From Paenibacillus sp. (lineage in GTDB: Bacteria > Bacillota > Bacilli > Paenibacillales > YIM-B00363), in contig JAPSKX010000019.1 in NCBI GenBank assembly GCA_031181325.1, positions 1-44,121 on the forward strand: DNA of 44,121 nt, written 5' to 3'. The notes under the pieces were generated by a model. It saw nothing but the letters and a program-made list of their open reading frames with translations, searched no databases and was not told where the DNA came from. The position numbers and the translations under genes were made by a program. Below are positions 8,138 through 15,650 of this stretch, piece by piece; position 1 is the first letter of the stretch; every line of letters starts with the position of its first letter.

Positions 8138-9016
8138 ATGAGAAGGTTGGTTATGTTCAGTCTCGTCGGGTTCTTCGCGCAGCTCGTCGACGGCTCGCTC
8201 GGGATGGGCTTCGGGGCGACGTCGGGGTCGCTGCTGCTGATGTTCGGCGTCGCGCCCGCGGTCGTGTCGGCGTCGATTCACCTGGCGGAGGTCGGAACGA
8301 CGGCGGCGTCCGGCGCCTCGCATCTGTACTTTAAGAACGTAGATCGGGGGCTCGCATGGCGGCTGCTCATTCCCGGAGCGATCTCGGCGTTCGTCGGCGC
8401 GGCGTTCCTCAGCTCCTTGCCGGGGCATCTGCTGAAGCCGTTCGTCGCGGCGTTCTTGACGCTGCTCGGAGCGTATATCTTATTCCGATTTTTGCTTCAA
8501 TCGAAGCGGCGTCAAGACGAGTCGCAACAGCAGCCTGCCTATTCGCGAAGGTTCGTCGTCCCGCTCGCGGTCGTCGGCGGCTTCTTCGACGCCGTCGGCG
8601 GCGGCGGCTGGGGGCCGATCACGACGCCCGCGCTGCTCGCGAAGCGGGGCGCGACGCCGCGCAAAGTCGTCGGCACCGTGGCGACGAGCGAGTTCGCGAT
8701 CGCGGTGGCGGCGACGCTCGGCTTCGCGCTCTTCCTCGGCTGGGAGGCGTTCAACTTGTTCTGGGTGCTTGCGTTCGTCCTCGGCGGCGTGTTCGCCGCT
8801 CCGCTCGCGGCGTACCTGGTGAAGATCGTCCCGACGCAATATATGGGCGTAACCGCCGGCGGCTTCATTATTTTGACCAACCTGAACACGCTGCTCCAAT
8901 CGGTGGATTTCGTTCCGAGCGAATGGACGGTTCCGATTTATATCGCGGTGTTCCTCCTTTGGATTTCCGCGATCGTTTACCAATGGTCGTCGAATCGGCG
9001 CGTCGCCAACGCGTAA
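8138..9016 (+). CDS. TauE/SafE-family membrane permease (sulfite-exporter type)
   Basis: This 292-residue protein has about eight membrane helices in two homologous halves. Each half starts with a glycine-rich signature: VGFFAQLVDGSLGMGFGA at residues 10-27, and VVGGFFDAVGGGGWGPITTP at about 147-166. A charged cytoplasmic loop (SKRRQDESQQQ) separates the halves. TauE/SafE proteins move small organic or sulfur anions such as sulfite or sulfoacetate, but many orthologues have no known substrate. The gene stands alone between its leader hairpin and a strong terminator. No sulfur-metabolism gene is adjacent, so the substrate is not indicated by context. Confidence 0.9.
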   Translation: MRRLVMFSLVGFFAQLVDGSLGMGFGATSGSLLLMFGVAPAVVSASIHLAEVGTTAASGASHLYFKNVDRGLAWRLLIPGAISAFVGAAFLSSLPGHLLKPFVAAFLTLLGAYILFRFLLQSKRRQDESQQQPAYSRRFVVPLAVVGGFFDAVGGGGWGPITTPALLAKRGATPRKVVGTVATSEFAIAVAATLGFALFLGWEAFNLFWVLAFVLGGVFAAPLAAYLVKIVPTQYMGVTAGGFIILTNLNTLLQSVDFVPSEWTVPIYIAVFLLWISAIVYQWSSNRRVANA

Positions 9017-9033
9017 CCGTATCACGCAAGAGG

Positions 9034-9066
9034 AACGTCGCTCCCCGGGGGCGGCGTTTTCCTTTT
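9034..9066 (+). terminator. Terminator after the TauE gene
   Basis: A GC-rich stem begins AACGTCGC and closes with GGCGGCGTT. It is followed by TTTTCCTTTT and ends the TauE transcript 18 bases after the stop. Confidence 0.85.
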
Positions 9067-9184
9067 CCGAAGAGGGCGGGGGGGTTGACAGCTTCATAAT
9101 TAATTAACAATTCGTTTGTCGAATCCTGTTGTATACTTTTCATTATCGATTCCTACCTAGCGAACGCAACAGGGAGAACAACGG

Positions 9185-10066
9185 ATGATACGGATGTATG
9201 CAACGCTGGCGCTGGCAGCCGCCCTGGCTCTTACCCTTGGATGCTCCGACGAAAAGGAGCCGCTGACCGTCGGACTGATCCCCTCGAGCGATCCGACGGC
9301 GATGATCGAGCGGTTCGCTCCGATAGAAGCATATCTCGAGCGGGAGCTCCGGCGACCCGTGGACACGATCGTGACGGAGAATTACGCCGGTCTTATCGAT
9401 CGAATGAAGTCGAGGCGCGTCGATATCGGATGGTTCGGCGCTTTCTCGTACATCGCGGCGCAATCCGAGCTCGAGCTGGAGCCGATGGTCATACAGCGGC
9501 GGGAAGAGTCCGGTCTCTTTTATCATTCCGTCATCGTGACGAGAGCCGATTCCGGGTTGACGACGTTCGAGGATTTGGCGGACGCCGACTTCGCCTTCGT
9601 CGACCGTGGATCGACCTCCGGATTCGTGATTCCGTATGCCTTGTTCAAGAGCCGGGGCATCGAATACGAAGGGCATTTCCGCAGCGTGACGTTCTCGGGA
9701 ACGCATGACGACGTACTGGAAGACGTGATGGAAGGCGACGTCGATGCGGGCGTGCTGGAGGACTTGACGCTGCAGAAGTGGATCGCTTCGGAGAAGGTGC
9801 AGCCTTCCGAGGTCCGGGTGCTGTGGCGGTCCGAGCGGCTGCCGGGCTCGCCCTTCGCCGCCAGGAAGGACTTGGACGACGACCTGAAGTCCGCGTTCCG
9901 ACAAGCGATGACCGCCGTGCACGAGAAGGACCCGGACGCGATGAAGTCGTTCGACGATCGGATCGAGCAGTTCGTGACGTTCGAGGATTCCTTGTATACG
10001 CACATTCAGAATATCTCCACGATATTGGGCAAGCAGTACGTCCTCGACAACTTCTTAAACAACTAA
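9185..10066 (+). CDS. PhnD-like substrate-binding lipoprotein, orphan (no permease or ATPase)
   Basis: This 293-residue protein carries a lipoprotein signal peptide (lipobox LTLGC, Cys 20). The mature part follows the phosphate/phosphonate/phosphite-binding fold: LTVGLIPSSDPTAMIERFAPIEAYLE, then RVDIGWFGAFSYI, then STSGFVIPYALFKSRGI, with the serine-rich binding loop typical of PhnD/PtxB. No ABC permease or ATPase lies nearby. The next gene, 27 bases downstream on the same strand, is a membrane GGDEF-EAL protein. The likely role is therefore a ligand-sensing partner for that receptor rather than an importer component (inference). A clear -10 TATACT lies at 9132-9137, but its -35 is weak. Confidence 0.88.
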   Translation: MIRMYATLALAAALALTLGCSDEKEPLTVGLIPSSDPTAMIERFAPIEAYLERELRRPVDTIVTENYAGLIDRMKSRRVDIGWFGAFSYIAAQSELELEPMVIQRREESGLFYHSVIVTRADSGLTTFEDLADADFAFVDRGSTSGFVIPYALFKSRGIEYEGHFRSVTFSGTHDDVLEDVMEGDVDAGVLEDLTLQKWIASEKVQPSEVRVLWRSERLPGSPFAARKDLDDDLKSAFRQAMTAVHEKDPDAMKSFDDRIEQFVTFEDSLYTHIQNISTILGKQYVLDNFLNN

Positions 10067-10093
10067 TGCGCCTCGGAACGAGGGGGACCTGTC

Positions 10094-12592
10094 TTGAAAT
10101 GGACGAGCTTAAAGACGCTGGCGACGGCGTTCATGATGCTGGCGTTCGCGGTAACGATCGCGGTGTGGGGATATTTCTCCTACCAGAATGCAAGAACGAC
10201 CTTGGAACGCACCTACGTCCAGCAGTCGGAGATCGTGCTGAACTTATCCCATCAGGAATACGAGGATCTGATCGAGCAGGCGGAACGGTTCTTGGTTCGC
10301 GTCACACGTTCCGAGGAGCTGATCGACGACCGAACGGCGCCGAGCCGGGAGGAAGTGCTTCGGATCGTGGAGCAGGGGCATAACTTGTTTTCGAAAAGCA
10401 AATCGTTCAAGCTTGCGCTCGCGGACGGCGCTTACTTCCAGGAGCCGGCCGTCGAGGCGCCGAGGAGCTTCGTTCCGGGGGCGCAGGACTGGTACCGGGG
10501 AGCGATCGCCCATAACGGCGACATCGCTTGGTCGAATCCGTATCTGGATTATTTCGATCAACGCATCGTCGTGACGGCGTCGCAGGCGGTGCGCTCCAAT
10601 ATGGCCGTCTTCAAGGGCGTCGCGGCGATCGACTTCGATCTGTCGGAGATGAGCCGGCTCGTCGGTCAGTCCGCGATCGGGGACTACGGAGTCGTGATGT
10701 TGATGAACGATAAGGGCGAAGTGCTCTCGAATACGAACGGGTATTGGTTAGGGGAGAAGCTGTTCGAAGGCCGACTGGGGGCCATGACGGATGCGACGCG
10801 AAGCCGGCATGTCGAGGCGTCGATTCATGGGGAGCCGTACCTCGTCAAGCTGAAGCGCATCGACGAGAACGGCATGCTCGTCGCGACGGCGATCAGCGTG
10901 CAGCGGATGAACGAACAGCTGTGGTCGACGCTGCTGCCCGTCTTCTTGACCGGCTTGTTGTCGCTCTCCGTCTTCGGCGGGGCGGCGTATCTGCTGCTGC
11001 ATCGCGCCTTCTCGTGGCTGGAGCAATTCCTCGGTCTGATGCGCCGGGCGGAGCGGGGCGATTATGCGGTGCATGCGGCGATGGCGCAATACGAGGAGAC
11101 GCGCACGTTGGCCTCCGGCTTCAATCGGATGATCGACGGCATCCGGCAGCGCGACGCGCGGCTGAGCGAGGCGAATCGCACGCTGCAGCTGCAGGAGGAA
11201 CGGCTGCGCGCGCAATTCGAGGAGCTTCGGCAATCGGAGCGATCGCTGCAGCAATCGGAGGCCGAGGTGCGCCGGCTCGCCTATACCGATACGCTCACCG
11301 GGTTGCTGAACCGGCGCAGCCTCCATATGAAGATGGAACAGCTCGTGCGGGAACGCGCCGAGGCGCATCACGCCGTCGTCTATATCGATCTCGACGACTT
11401 CAAGACGATCAACGATACGCTCGGCCATGAAGCCGGCGATCAGGTGTTGACGGCCGTCGCGAACCGGCTGGCCTCGCTGCCGCATGCGCCGATCCACGGC
11501 GCGCGCATCGGCGGGGACGAATTCGTGTTCGTCCTCGAGGACTTCGGCGCGATCGAATGCCCGGACCTGCTGCTGAAGCAGGCGATCGCCTCGCTCGAGC
11601 GGCCGATCGACATCGGGACGAAGTCGTACGCCGTTACGGCCAGCATCGGGGTCGCGTTCTATCCGGAGCATGGACAGCAGCCGGACGAGCTGCTGCGGAA
11701 CGCCGATCTAGCGATGTATAAGGCGAAGGAGAAGGGAAAGCACCAATACGCCGTCTACGACGAGAGCATTCGCCGGGACGTCGAGCGCAAGGCGCAGCTC
11801 GAGCGCGGCACGCGCGACGCGCTGCGGCGGGGATGGTTTACGCTCGTCTTTCAACCGATCTACGAGCTGCGGACCGGGCGCGTCGTCAGCGTCGAGACGC
11901 TGCTTCGCTGCACGTCGCCGGAGATGTCCGAGTTTCCCGTCGTCGACATCATCCGCTCCGCGGAGAAGACGGGGCAGATCGTCGCCATCGAAAAGTGGGT
12001 CCTGCGCCGCGCGTTCGAATTCGCCGCGCGGCTGAACCGATCCGCCGCGAACGGGATTCGCGTGACCGTCAACCTGTCCGCCGTCCATCTCGCGCATCCC
12101 GGCTTCGTTCAAGACATTCGGCACGTGCTGGAGGAGACGGGGGTCGAACCGGCGTGGATCGGACTCGAAATCACGGAGACGGCGACGATGGAATCGTTCG
12201 AGGCGGGCCGCCGCAAGCTCGCCCAGCTTCGGGACATGCGCATTCCGGTGCTGCTCGACGACTTCGGCACCGGCTATTCCTCGCTGACGTACTTGAAGGA
12301 CCTGCCGGTCGACATCGTCAAGATCGACAAGAGCTTCGTCGACACGCTGCTTACCTCGAAGAAGGACGAGAACGTGACGAGCGCGATCGTGCAGCTGGCG
12401 CATCATCTCGGCATGAAGATCGTCGCCGAAGGCGTAGAGACGAAGGAGCAGGCCGACAAGCTGGCGGCACTCTCCTGCGACATGGTGCAGGGCTATTATT
12501 ACTGCAAGCCGATCTCCGGGGAGGAGCTGCTTCGCTCGCTCGCCGCGCAGCCCGCGGGGGAGATGCGCGGCGGAGCGAGGGGCACCGCGTGA
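10094..12592 (+). CDS. Membrane GGDEF-EAL protein with extracytoplasmic Cache-like sensor
   Basis: This 832-residue c-di-GMP enzyme starts at TTG after GAGGGGG. Order: TM1 (about 7-29), Cache-like outer domain (30-275), TM2 (about 278-302), HAMP, coiled coil (about 357-395), GGDEF domain with intact IGGDEF (about 472-477), and EAL domain. The EAL signature reads ETL rather than EAL, yet the other catalytic features are present: VNLSA, EITET, LDDFGTGYS, VKIDK, AEGVE and MVQGYYYCKP. Both cyclase and phosphodiesterase activities are therefore possible. It shares a transcript with the upstream PhnD-like lipoprotein, which probably feeds the sensor domain. A terminator follows. Confidence 0.93.
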   Translation: MKWTSLKTLATAFMMLAFAVTIAVWGYFSYQNARTTLERTYVQQSEIVLNLSHQEYEDLIEQAERFLVRVTRSEELIDDRTAPSREEVLRIVEQGHNLFSKSKSFKLALADGAYFQEPAVEAPRSFVPGAQDWYRGAIAHNGDIAWSNPYLDYFDQRIVVTASQAVRSNMAVFKGVAAIDFDLSEMSRLVGQSAIGDYGVVMLMNDKGEVLSNTNGYWLGEKLFEGRLGAMTDATRSRHVEASIHGEPYLVKLKRIDENGMLVATAISVQRMNEQLWSTLLPVFLTGLLSLSVFGGAAYLLLHRAFSWLEQFLGLMRRAERGDYAVHAAMAQYEETRTLASGFNRMIDGIRQRDARLSEANRTLQLQEERLRAQFEELRQSERSLQQSEAEVRRLAYTDTLTGLLNRRSLHMKMEQLVRERAEAHHAVVYIDLDDFKTINDTLGHEAGDQVLTAVANRLASLPHAPIHGARIGGDEFVFVLEDFGAIECPDLLLKQAIASLERPIDIGTKSYAVTASIGVAFYPEHGQQPDELLRNADLAMYKAKEKGKHQYAVYDESIRRDVERKAQLERGTRDALRRGWFTLVFQPIYELRTGRVVSVETLLRCTSPEMSEFPVVDIIRSAEKTGQIVAIEKWVLRRAFEFAARLNRSAANGIRVTVNLSAVHLAHPGFVQDIRHVLEETGVEPAWIGLEITETATMESFEAGRRKLAQLRDMRIPVLLDDFGTGYSSLTYLKDLPVDIVKIDKSFVDTLLTSKKDENVTSAIVQLAHHLGMKIVAEGVETKEQADKLAALSCDMVQGYYYCKPISGEELLRSLAAQPAGEMRGGARGTA

Positions 12593-12628
12593 GTAGATGG
12601 AGAGTTGTTAATCTGGAAATGAAACCAA

Positions 12629-12659
12629 AGCGCCCTCCTCCGCGAGGGTGTTTTCTTTT
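12629..12659 (+). terminator. Terminator after the GGDEF-EAL gene
   Basis: GCGCCCTC pairs with GAGGGTGTT over a short loop and is followed by TTTTCTTTT. It closes the two-gene lipoprotein/GGDEF-EAL transcript. Confidence 0.85.
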
Positions 12660-12734
12660 GATTTCCGCCCGATACGGTCGTCATCTAGGGTGTTAGTCCG
12701 AAGGGCGGCGCTTCATGACCTTTTCGGCAGGGGA

Positions 12735-13478
12735 CTAAGGGGTATGCGGAACTGCATAAGCGACGACAGGAAGGTCGAAGCCCTTCAGTCGATAGCTGCG
12801 CGGCTCCAGCCGCGGGCAGCTGTCTTGAATGCCGCGGTATGCCTCTTCCGAAATTAAAATTTCCCCGCTTCGGGCAGCGCTTTGGATTCGGGAAGCTTTA
12901 TTCACGACGGATCCGATAATCGTAAAATCTTTGTACGTCGTGCCGAATTCGCCGATCGACGCGGTGCCGCTGTGGATGCCGATCCCGATCTTGATCGAAG
13001 CGTCCGAACCGGATAGCGACGTAAATTCGGATTGCACCTCTTTGCATCTCCGTTGAATGTCTATGGCGGCCAGGACGGCCCGGTGGACATGGTCGTGCCG
13101 CTCCATAGGGAAGTTAAAAACGGACAGTACCGCGTCGCCAATCATTTTGTTGATAATCCCGTCTCTCTTCCATATCGCTTGAGCGCATTCATCGTAAAAA
13201 TGATTTAATAATTTGGCGATGGCGGCAGGGTCGGCTTGCTCGGAGAGACCGGTATATCCTCTTAAGTCGGCGAACATGACCGTGGCCTGGGTATCGATCT
13301 GATTGTTCTTCTTCACTTTCGTAAACATCGATTCGCAAATCGTACACAGATTCGGATGCATACGGCTGGGCTTGACGCCGATCATGCGAAAGGGGAGGGA
13401 CAGGGGGCTGCGTATAAAGACGGGGATCTTCATCTGCTGCCAGCAGCCTTTGCAGTATACGCTATTGAATTCGTTCAT
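12735..13478 (-). CDS. Class III adenylate cyclase with N-terminal CxxC pairs
   Basis: This 247-residue protein is soluble by sequence. The N-terminus holds two CxxC pairs (Cys 9/12 and 45/48), which may form a zinc or redox site. The catalytic domain (about 62-247) has both metal aspartates (Asp 71 in VMFADLRGYT, Asp 115 in KMIGDAVLS), the purine-selecting pair Lys 111 and Thr 186 typical of bacterial adenylyl cyclases, and the transition-state residues Asn 193 and Arg 197 (VVNKASR). cAMP signalling is uncommon in Bacillales. GGAGAGG precedes the ATG. It faces the GGDEF-EAL gene and is divergent from a membrane-protein gene. Confidence 0.9.
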   Translation of the reverse strand: MNEFNSVYCKGCWQQMKIPVFIRSPLSLPFRMIGVKPSRMHPNLCTICESMFTKVKKNNQIDTQATVMFADLRGYTGLSEQADPAAIAKLLNHFYDECAQAIWKRDGIINKMIGDAVLSVFNFPMERHDHVHRAVLAAIDIQRRCKEVQSEFTSLSGSDASIKIGIGIHSGTASIGEFGTTYKDFTIIGSVVNKASRIQSAARSGEILISEEAYRGIQDSCPRLEPRSYRLKGFDLPVVAYAVPHTP

Positions 13479-13493
13479 GAATGTCGCCTCTCC

Positions 13494-13515
13494 TCATGCG
13501 GATTTCATGCGGATT
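13494..13515. repeat. Perfect 11-bp tandem repeat in the cyclase leader
   Basis: TCATGCGGATT occurs twice head to tail, directly upstream of the cyclase ribosome binding site and within the divergent intergenic region. It could be a regulator binding site or a small local duplication. Confidence 0.6.
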
Positions 13516-13634
13516 CCGAGTTAAACGTCGAACGATCTCCTTGATTGTATCCCAGTACAGCAAGATGTGGAAAGCAGAAAGCCGCTTTTGGATGATACAG
13601 TGTTTATGTTGCAACTAACCAAGGAGGCATTCAC

Positions 13635-14306
13635 ATGAACCAAGCGCATGACGGTAAGGCAACCACGCCATCGGCAACGAATCCCATCCGATGGGCGGGC
13701 GCGCCCGCGATCGCGGCAGGGCTTCTCTACCTTGTTATCCAGTGGATTCACCCGGCGGACCGCCTCTCCTCCGTAAGCACGAGCTTGTGGGTCGTCGTCG
13801 CAGGCTTGACGATGGCGATGTCGCTGTTCAGCCTTATCGGCATTACAGGGGTCTTCCTGAGACAGGCGAAGGAAGCAGGCTGGCTCGGGTGGATCGGGTA
13901 TGTCCTATTCAGTCTGTTTTGGCTCGTTTCCTTCGCGTTCAGCTTCGTCGAGGCGTTCGTGCTGCCGCTGCTCGTCGCGGATGCCCCCTCGTTCGTGGAG
14001 GGGATGACGGGTCTGTTCGGCGGAGCGGAGAGCGCGGCGCCCTTGGGCGTCTTTCCTTCGTTAGCGTCGCTGGCGGGGGGGATGTACATCGTTGGAGGAC
14101 TGGCGCTCGGCATCGCAACGATTCGCGCGGGCGTATTCCCGCGTTGGGCCGCCGTCCTGCTCGCTTCCGCCGCCGTGGCGACGATTGCGGCTTCGTTCAT
14201 CCCGCACCCGTTCGACCGGTGGTTGGCGGTGCCGATGGGAGCTGCGCTCGTGTGGTTGGGCGCCGCGCTTTGGTCGGACCGAACGGGGAGCCGCGGGAGG
14301 ACGTAG
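13635..14306 (+). CDS. Multi-pass membrane protein, function unknown
   Basis: This 223-residue protein has about six hydrophobic helices: approximately 22-38, 50-72, 83-115, 140-160, 168-188 and 195-212. Charged residues are confined to the short ends and loops. AAGGAGG lies 8 bases before the ATG. The pattern resembles DUF4386-like or general small integral membrane proteins of Bacillales, but no diagnostic motif was recognised. It converges on the AraC/GyrI-type regulator, whose stop is only 5 bases away, and diverges from the adenylate cyclase gene. No function is proposed. Confidence 0.75.
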   Translation: MNQAHDGKATTPSATNPIRWAGAPAIAAGLLYLVIQWIHPADRLSSVSTSLWVVVAGLTMAMSLFSLIGITGVFLRQAKEAGWLGWIGYVLFSLFWLVSFAFSFVEAFVLPLLVADAPSFVEGMTGLFGGAESAAPLGVFPSLASLAGGMYIVGGLALGIATIRAGVFPRWAAVLLASAAVATIAASFIPHPFDRWLAVPMGAALVWLGAALWSDRTGSRGRT

Positions 14307-14311
14307 TCGGC

Positions 14312-15181
14312 TTACAGCGCTAAGTCGGCGGGAAGCTTCTTCACAGGCGCGTAAATATGGTATGTCGAATCCAAGCGGTGCACGTCGTCGAACGCTTGGA
14401 TGAGCTCGATATGGGACGGCTCGGCTTCCTGTCTGGAGATCTTGAGAAATCTCGCGTAGTCGGTCTTCAGCACATCCCCGATGTCGAGCAGATCGCCGGT
14501 ATAGGCGAACCGAGCGCAAAACAGCTCCGGCACGTCGACCGTGAAGTAATACGGCTCATGAATGCGAATGTCGCTCGGGATCCCGAACAGCACTTTGAAC
14601 TTGGTCGAATTCGGTTGGCAGTTCGAGTACACAACGTAGCAGGGACCTTCCACGGTGTCGTCAATACGGCTTAGCAGCATCTCGGAATGATCGCGAATCT
14701 TCTTCTTATAGTCTTCCGTCGCCAGATCGACTTCGAAGGCGATCCCGCTGATCCGGGCCGCTTGGAACGGCGTCAGCGTGAAATCCGCGACGACGTCGCC
14801 GTTGATGTTCTTGACCGGCCGCTTGACCACCGCAGGTACGGGGACCGGAGACACGCTGTGTCGCCCGGCCCTTACCGCGCTCGGGGCCGCATGGTAATGC
14901 CGTCGGAACGCGCGGGTGAACGAGGCTTGCGTGCCGAAATTCAGCCGATAGGCGAGATCCGTAAGCGACAAGCCGTCGTCCTGCATCCACCGCAGCGATG
15001 CATTCAACCGACGAGACAAGATGTATTGATTCAACGAACAGCCCATCATGGCGGAGAACAGTCTATGGAAATAGTATTTGGACATGCCGAAAGCATCGGA
15101 GACGGCTTCCACCGATAACGGCTCTTCCAAATGGTCTTCGATATAATACAGCGAACGCTCGATCAGTTCATTATGGTCCAT
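14312..15181 (-). CDS. AraC-family regulator with GyrI-like effector-binding domain
   Basis: The protein (289 residues from this start) has an N-terminal pair of AraC helix-turn-helix motifs: LSVEAVSDAFGMSKYYFHRLF and LTDLAYRLNFGTQASFTRAFRRHY. These are followed by a C-terminal GyrI/Rob-type ligand-binding domain (about 120-285, ending HIYAPVKK). Such regulators bind hydrophobic drugs or small cations and activate efflux or resistance genes (family knowledge). The start is set at ATG 15181, preceded by AAGGAG; an upstream in-frame start at 15238 would add 19 residues lacking family character. It is convergent with the membrane-protein gene at 13.6 kb, an obvious but unproven target. Confidence 0.88.
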   Translation of the reverse strand: MDHNELIERSLYYIEDHLEEPLSVEAVSDAFGMSKYYFHRLFSAMMGCSLNQYILSRRLNASLRWMQDDGLSLTDLAYRLNFGTQASFTRAFRRHYHAAPSAVRAGRHSVSPVPVPAVVKRPVKNINGDVVADFTLTPFQAARISGIAFEVDLATEDYKKKIRDHSEMLLSRIDDTVEGPCYVVYSNCQPNSTKFKVLFGIPSDIRIHEPYYFTVDVPELFCARFAYTGDLLDIGDVLKTDYARFLKISRQEAEPSHIELIQAFDDVHRLDSTYHIYAPVKKLPADLAL

Positions 15182-15650
15182 ACGAACGAACTCCTTCGGT
15201 GTGCGTGTCTTCCGATCCGTTGTCACTAAGCATACCACACGGACGGTAATAAGAAGAGAGCAGTCCGCCGTTCCCGGCGAAGCTGCTCCTCATGTTCCGC
15301 TTCCTGGCTCTTCGAAGCTCCTCGAACCAATCCTCAAGCTCCGCGTCTGATAGCCATCTAACATGAATCTAATCGGAGACTCGAGGTTTCCCATTCGTGA
15401 TCTAGCGATTTGTAGTAGAATAACTCTATTCCAAATCGATCGGAGCGACAGGGAGCGAAGCGGCATATGGAGAAGGAAGTCTAGGATCGGCTCGGGACTA
15501 CATTCGTCGACGGATCTGTTCGAGGCCGACGCGTAACGCCTTACATGAAGCGCTTTCTTTTCAGTTCTTCTCCATGCGCGCCAGTTATACTACCGAATAT
15601 CGCGATTCAAGACGCTGTTGAAGGAATAATGGCCGGACGGTGATGCTCTT
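15182..15650. other. Intergenic region with a possible gene remnant
   Basis: About 470 bases carry no convincing gene. On the minus strand, from a stop near 15368 down through 15240, one frame reads RWLSDAELEDWFEELRRAR followed by KRNMRSSFAGNGG. This looks like the end of a real helical protein, but it has no start codon and runs into the AraC leader. A short CG-balanced stretch with no T-tract hairpin follows. The plus-strand promoter of the kinase gene must lie near 15580-15640, where TTATACT-like bases occur, but I cannot assign it firmly. Confidence 0.3.
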
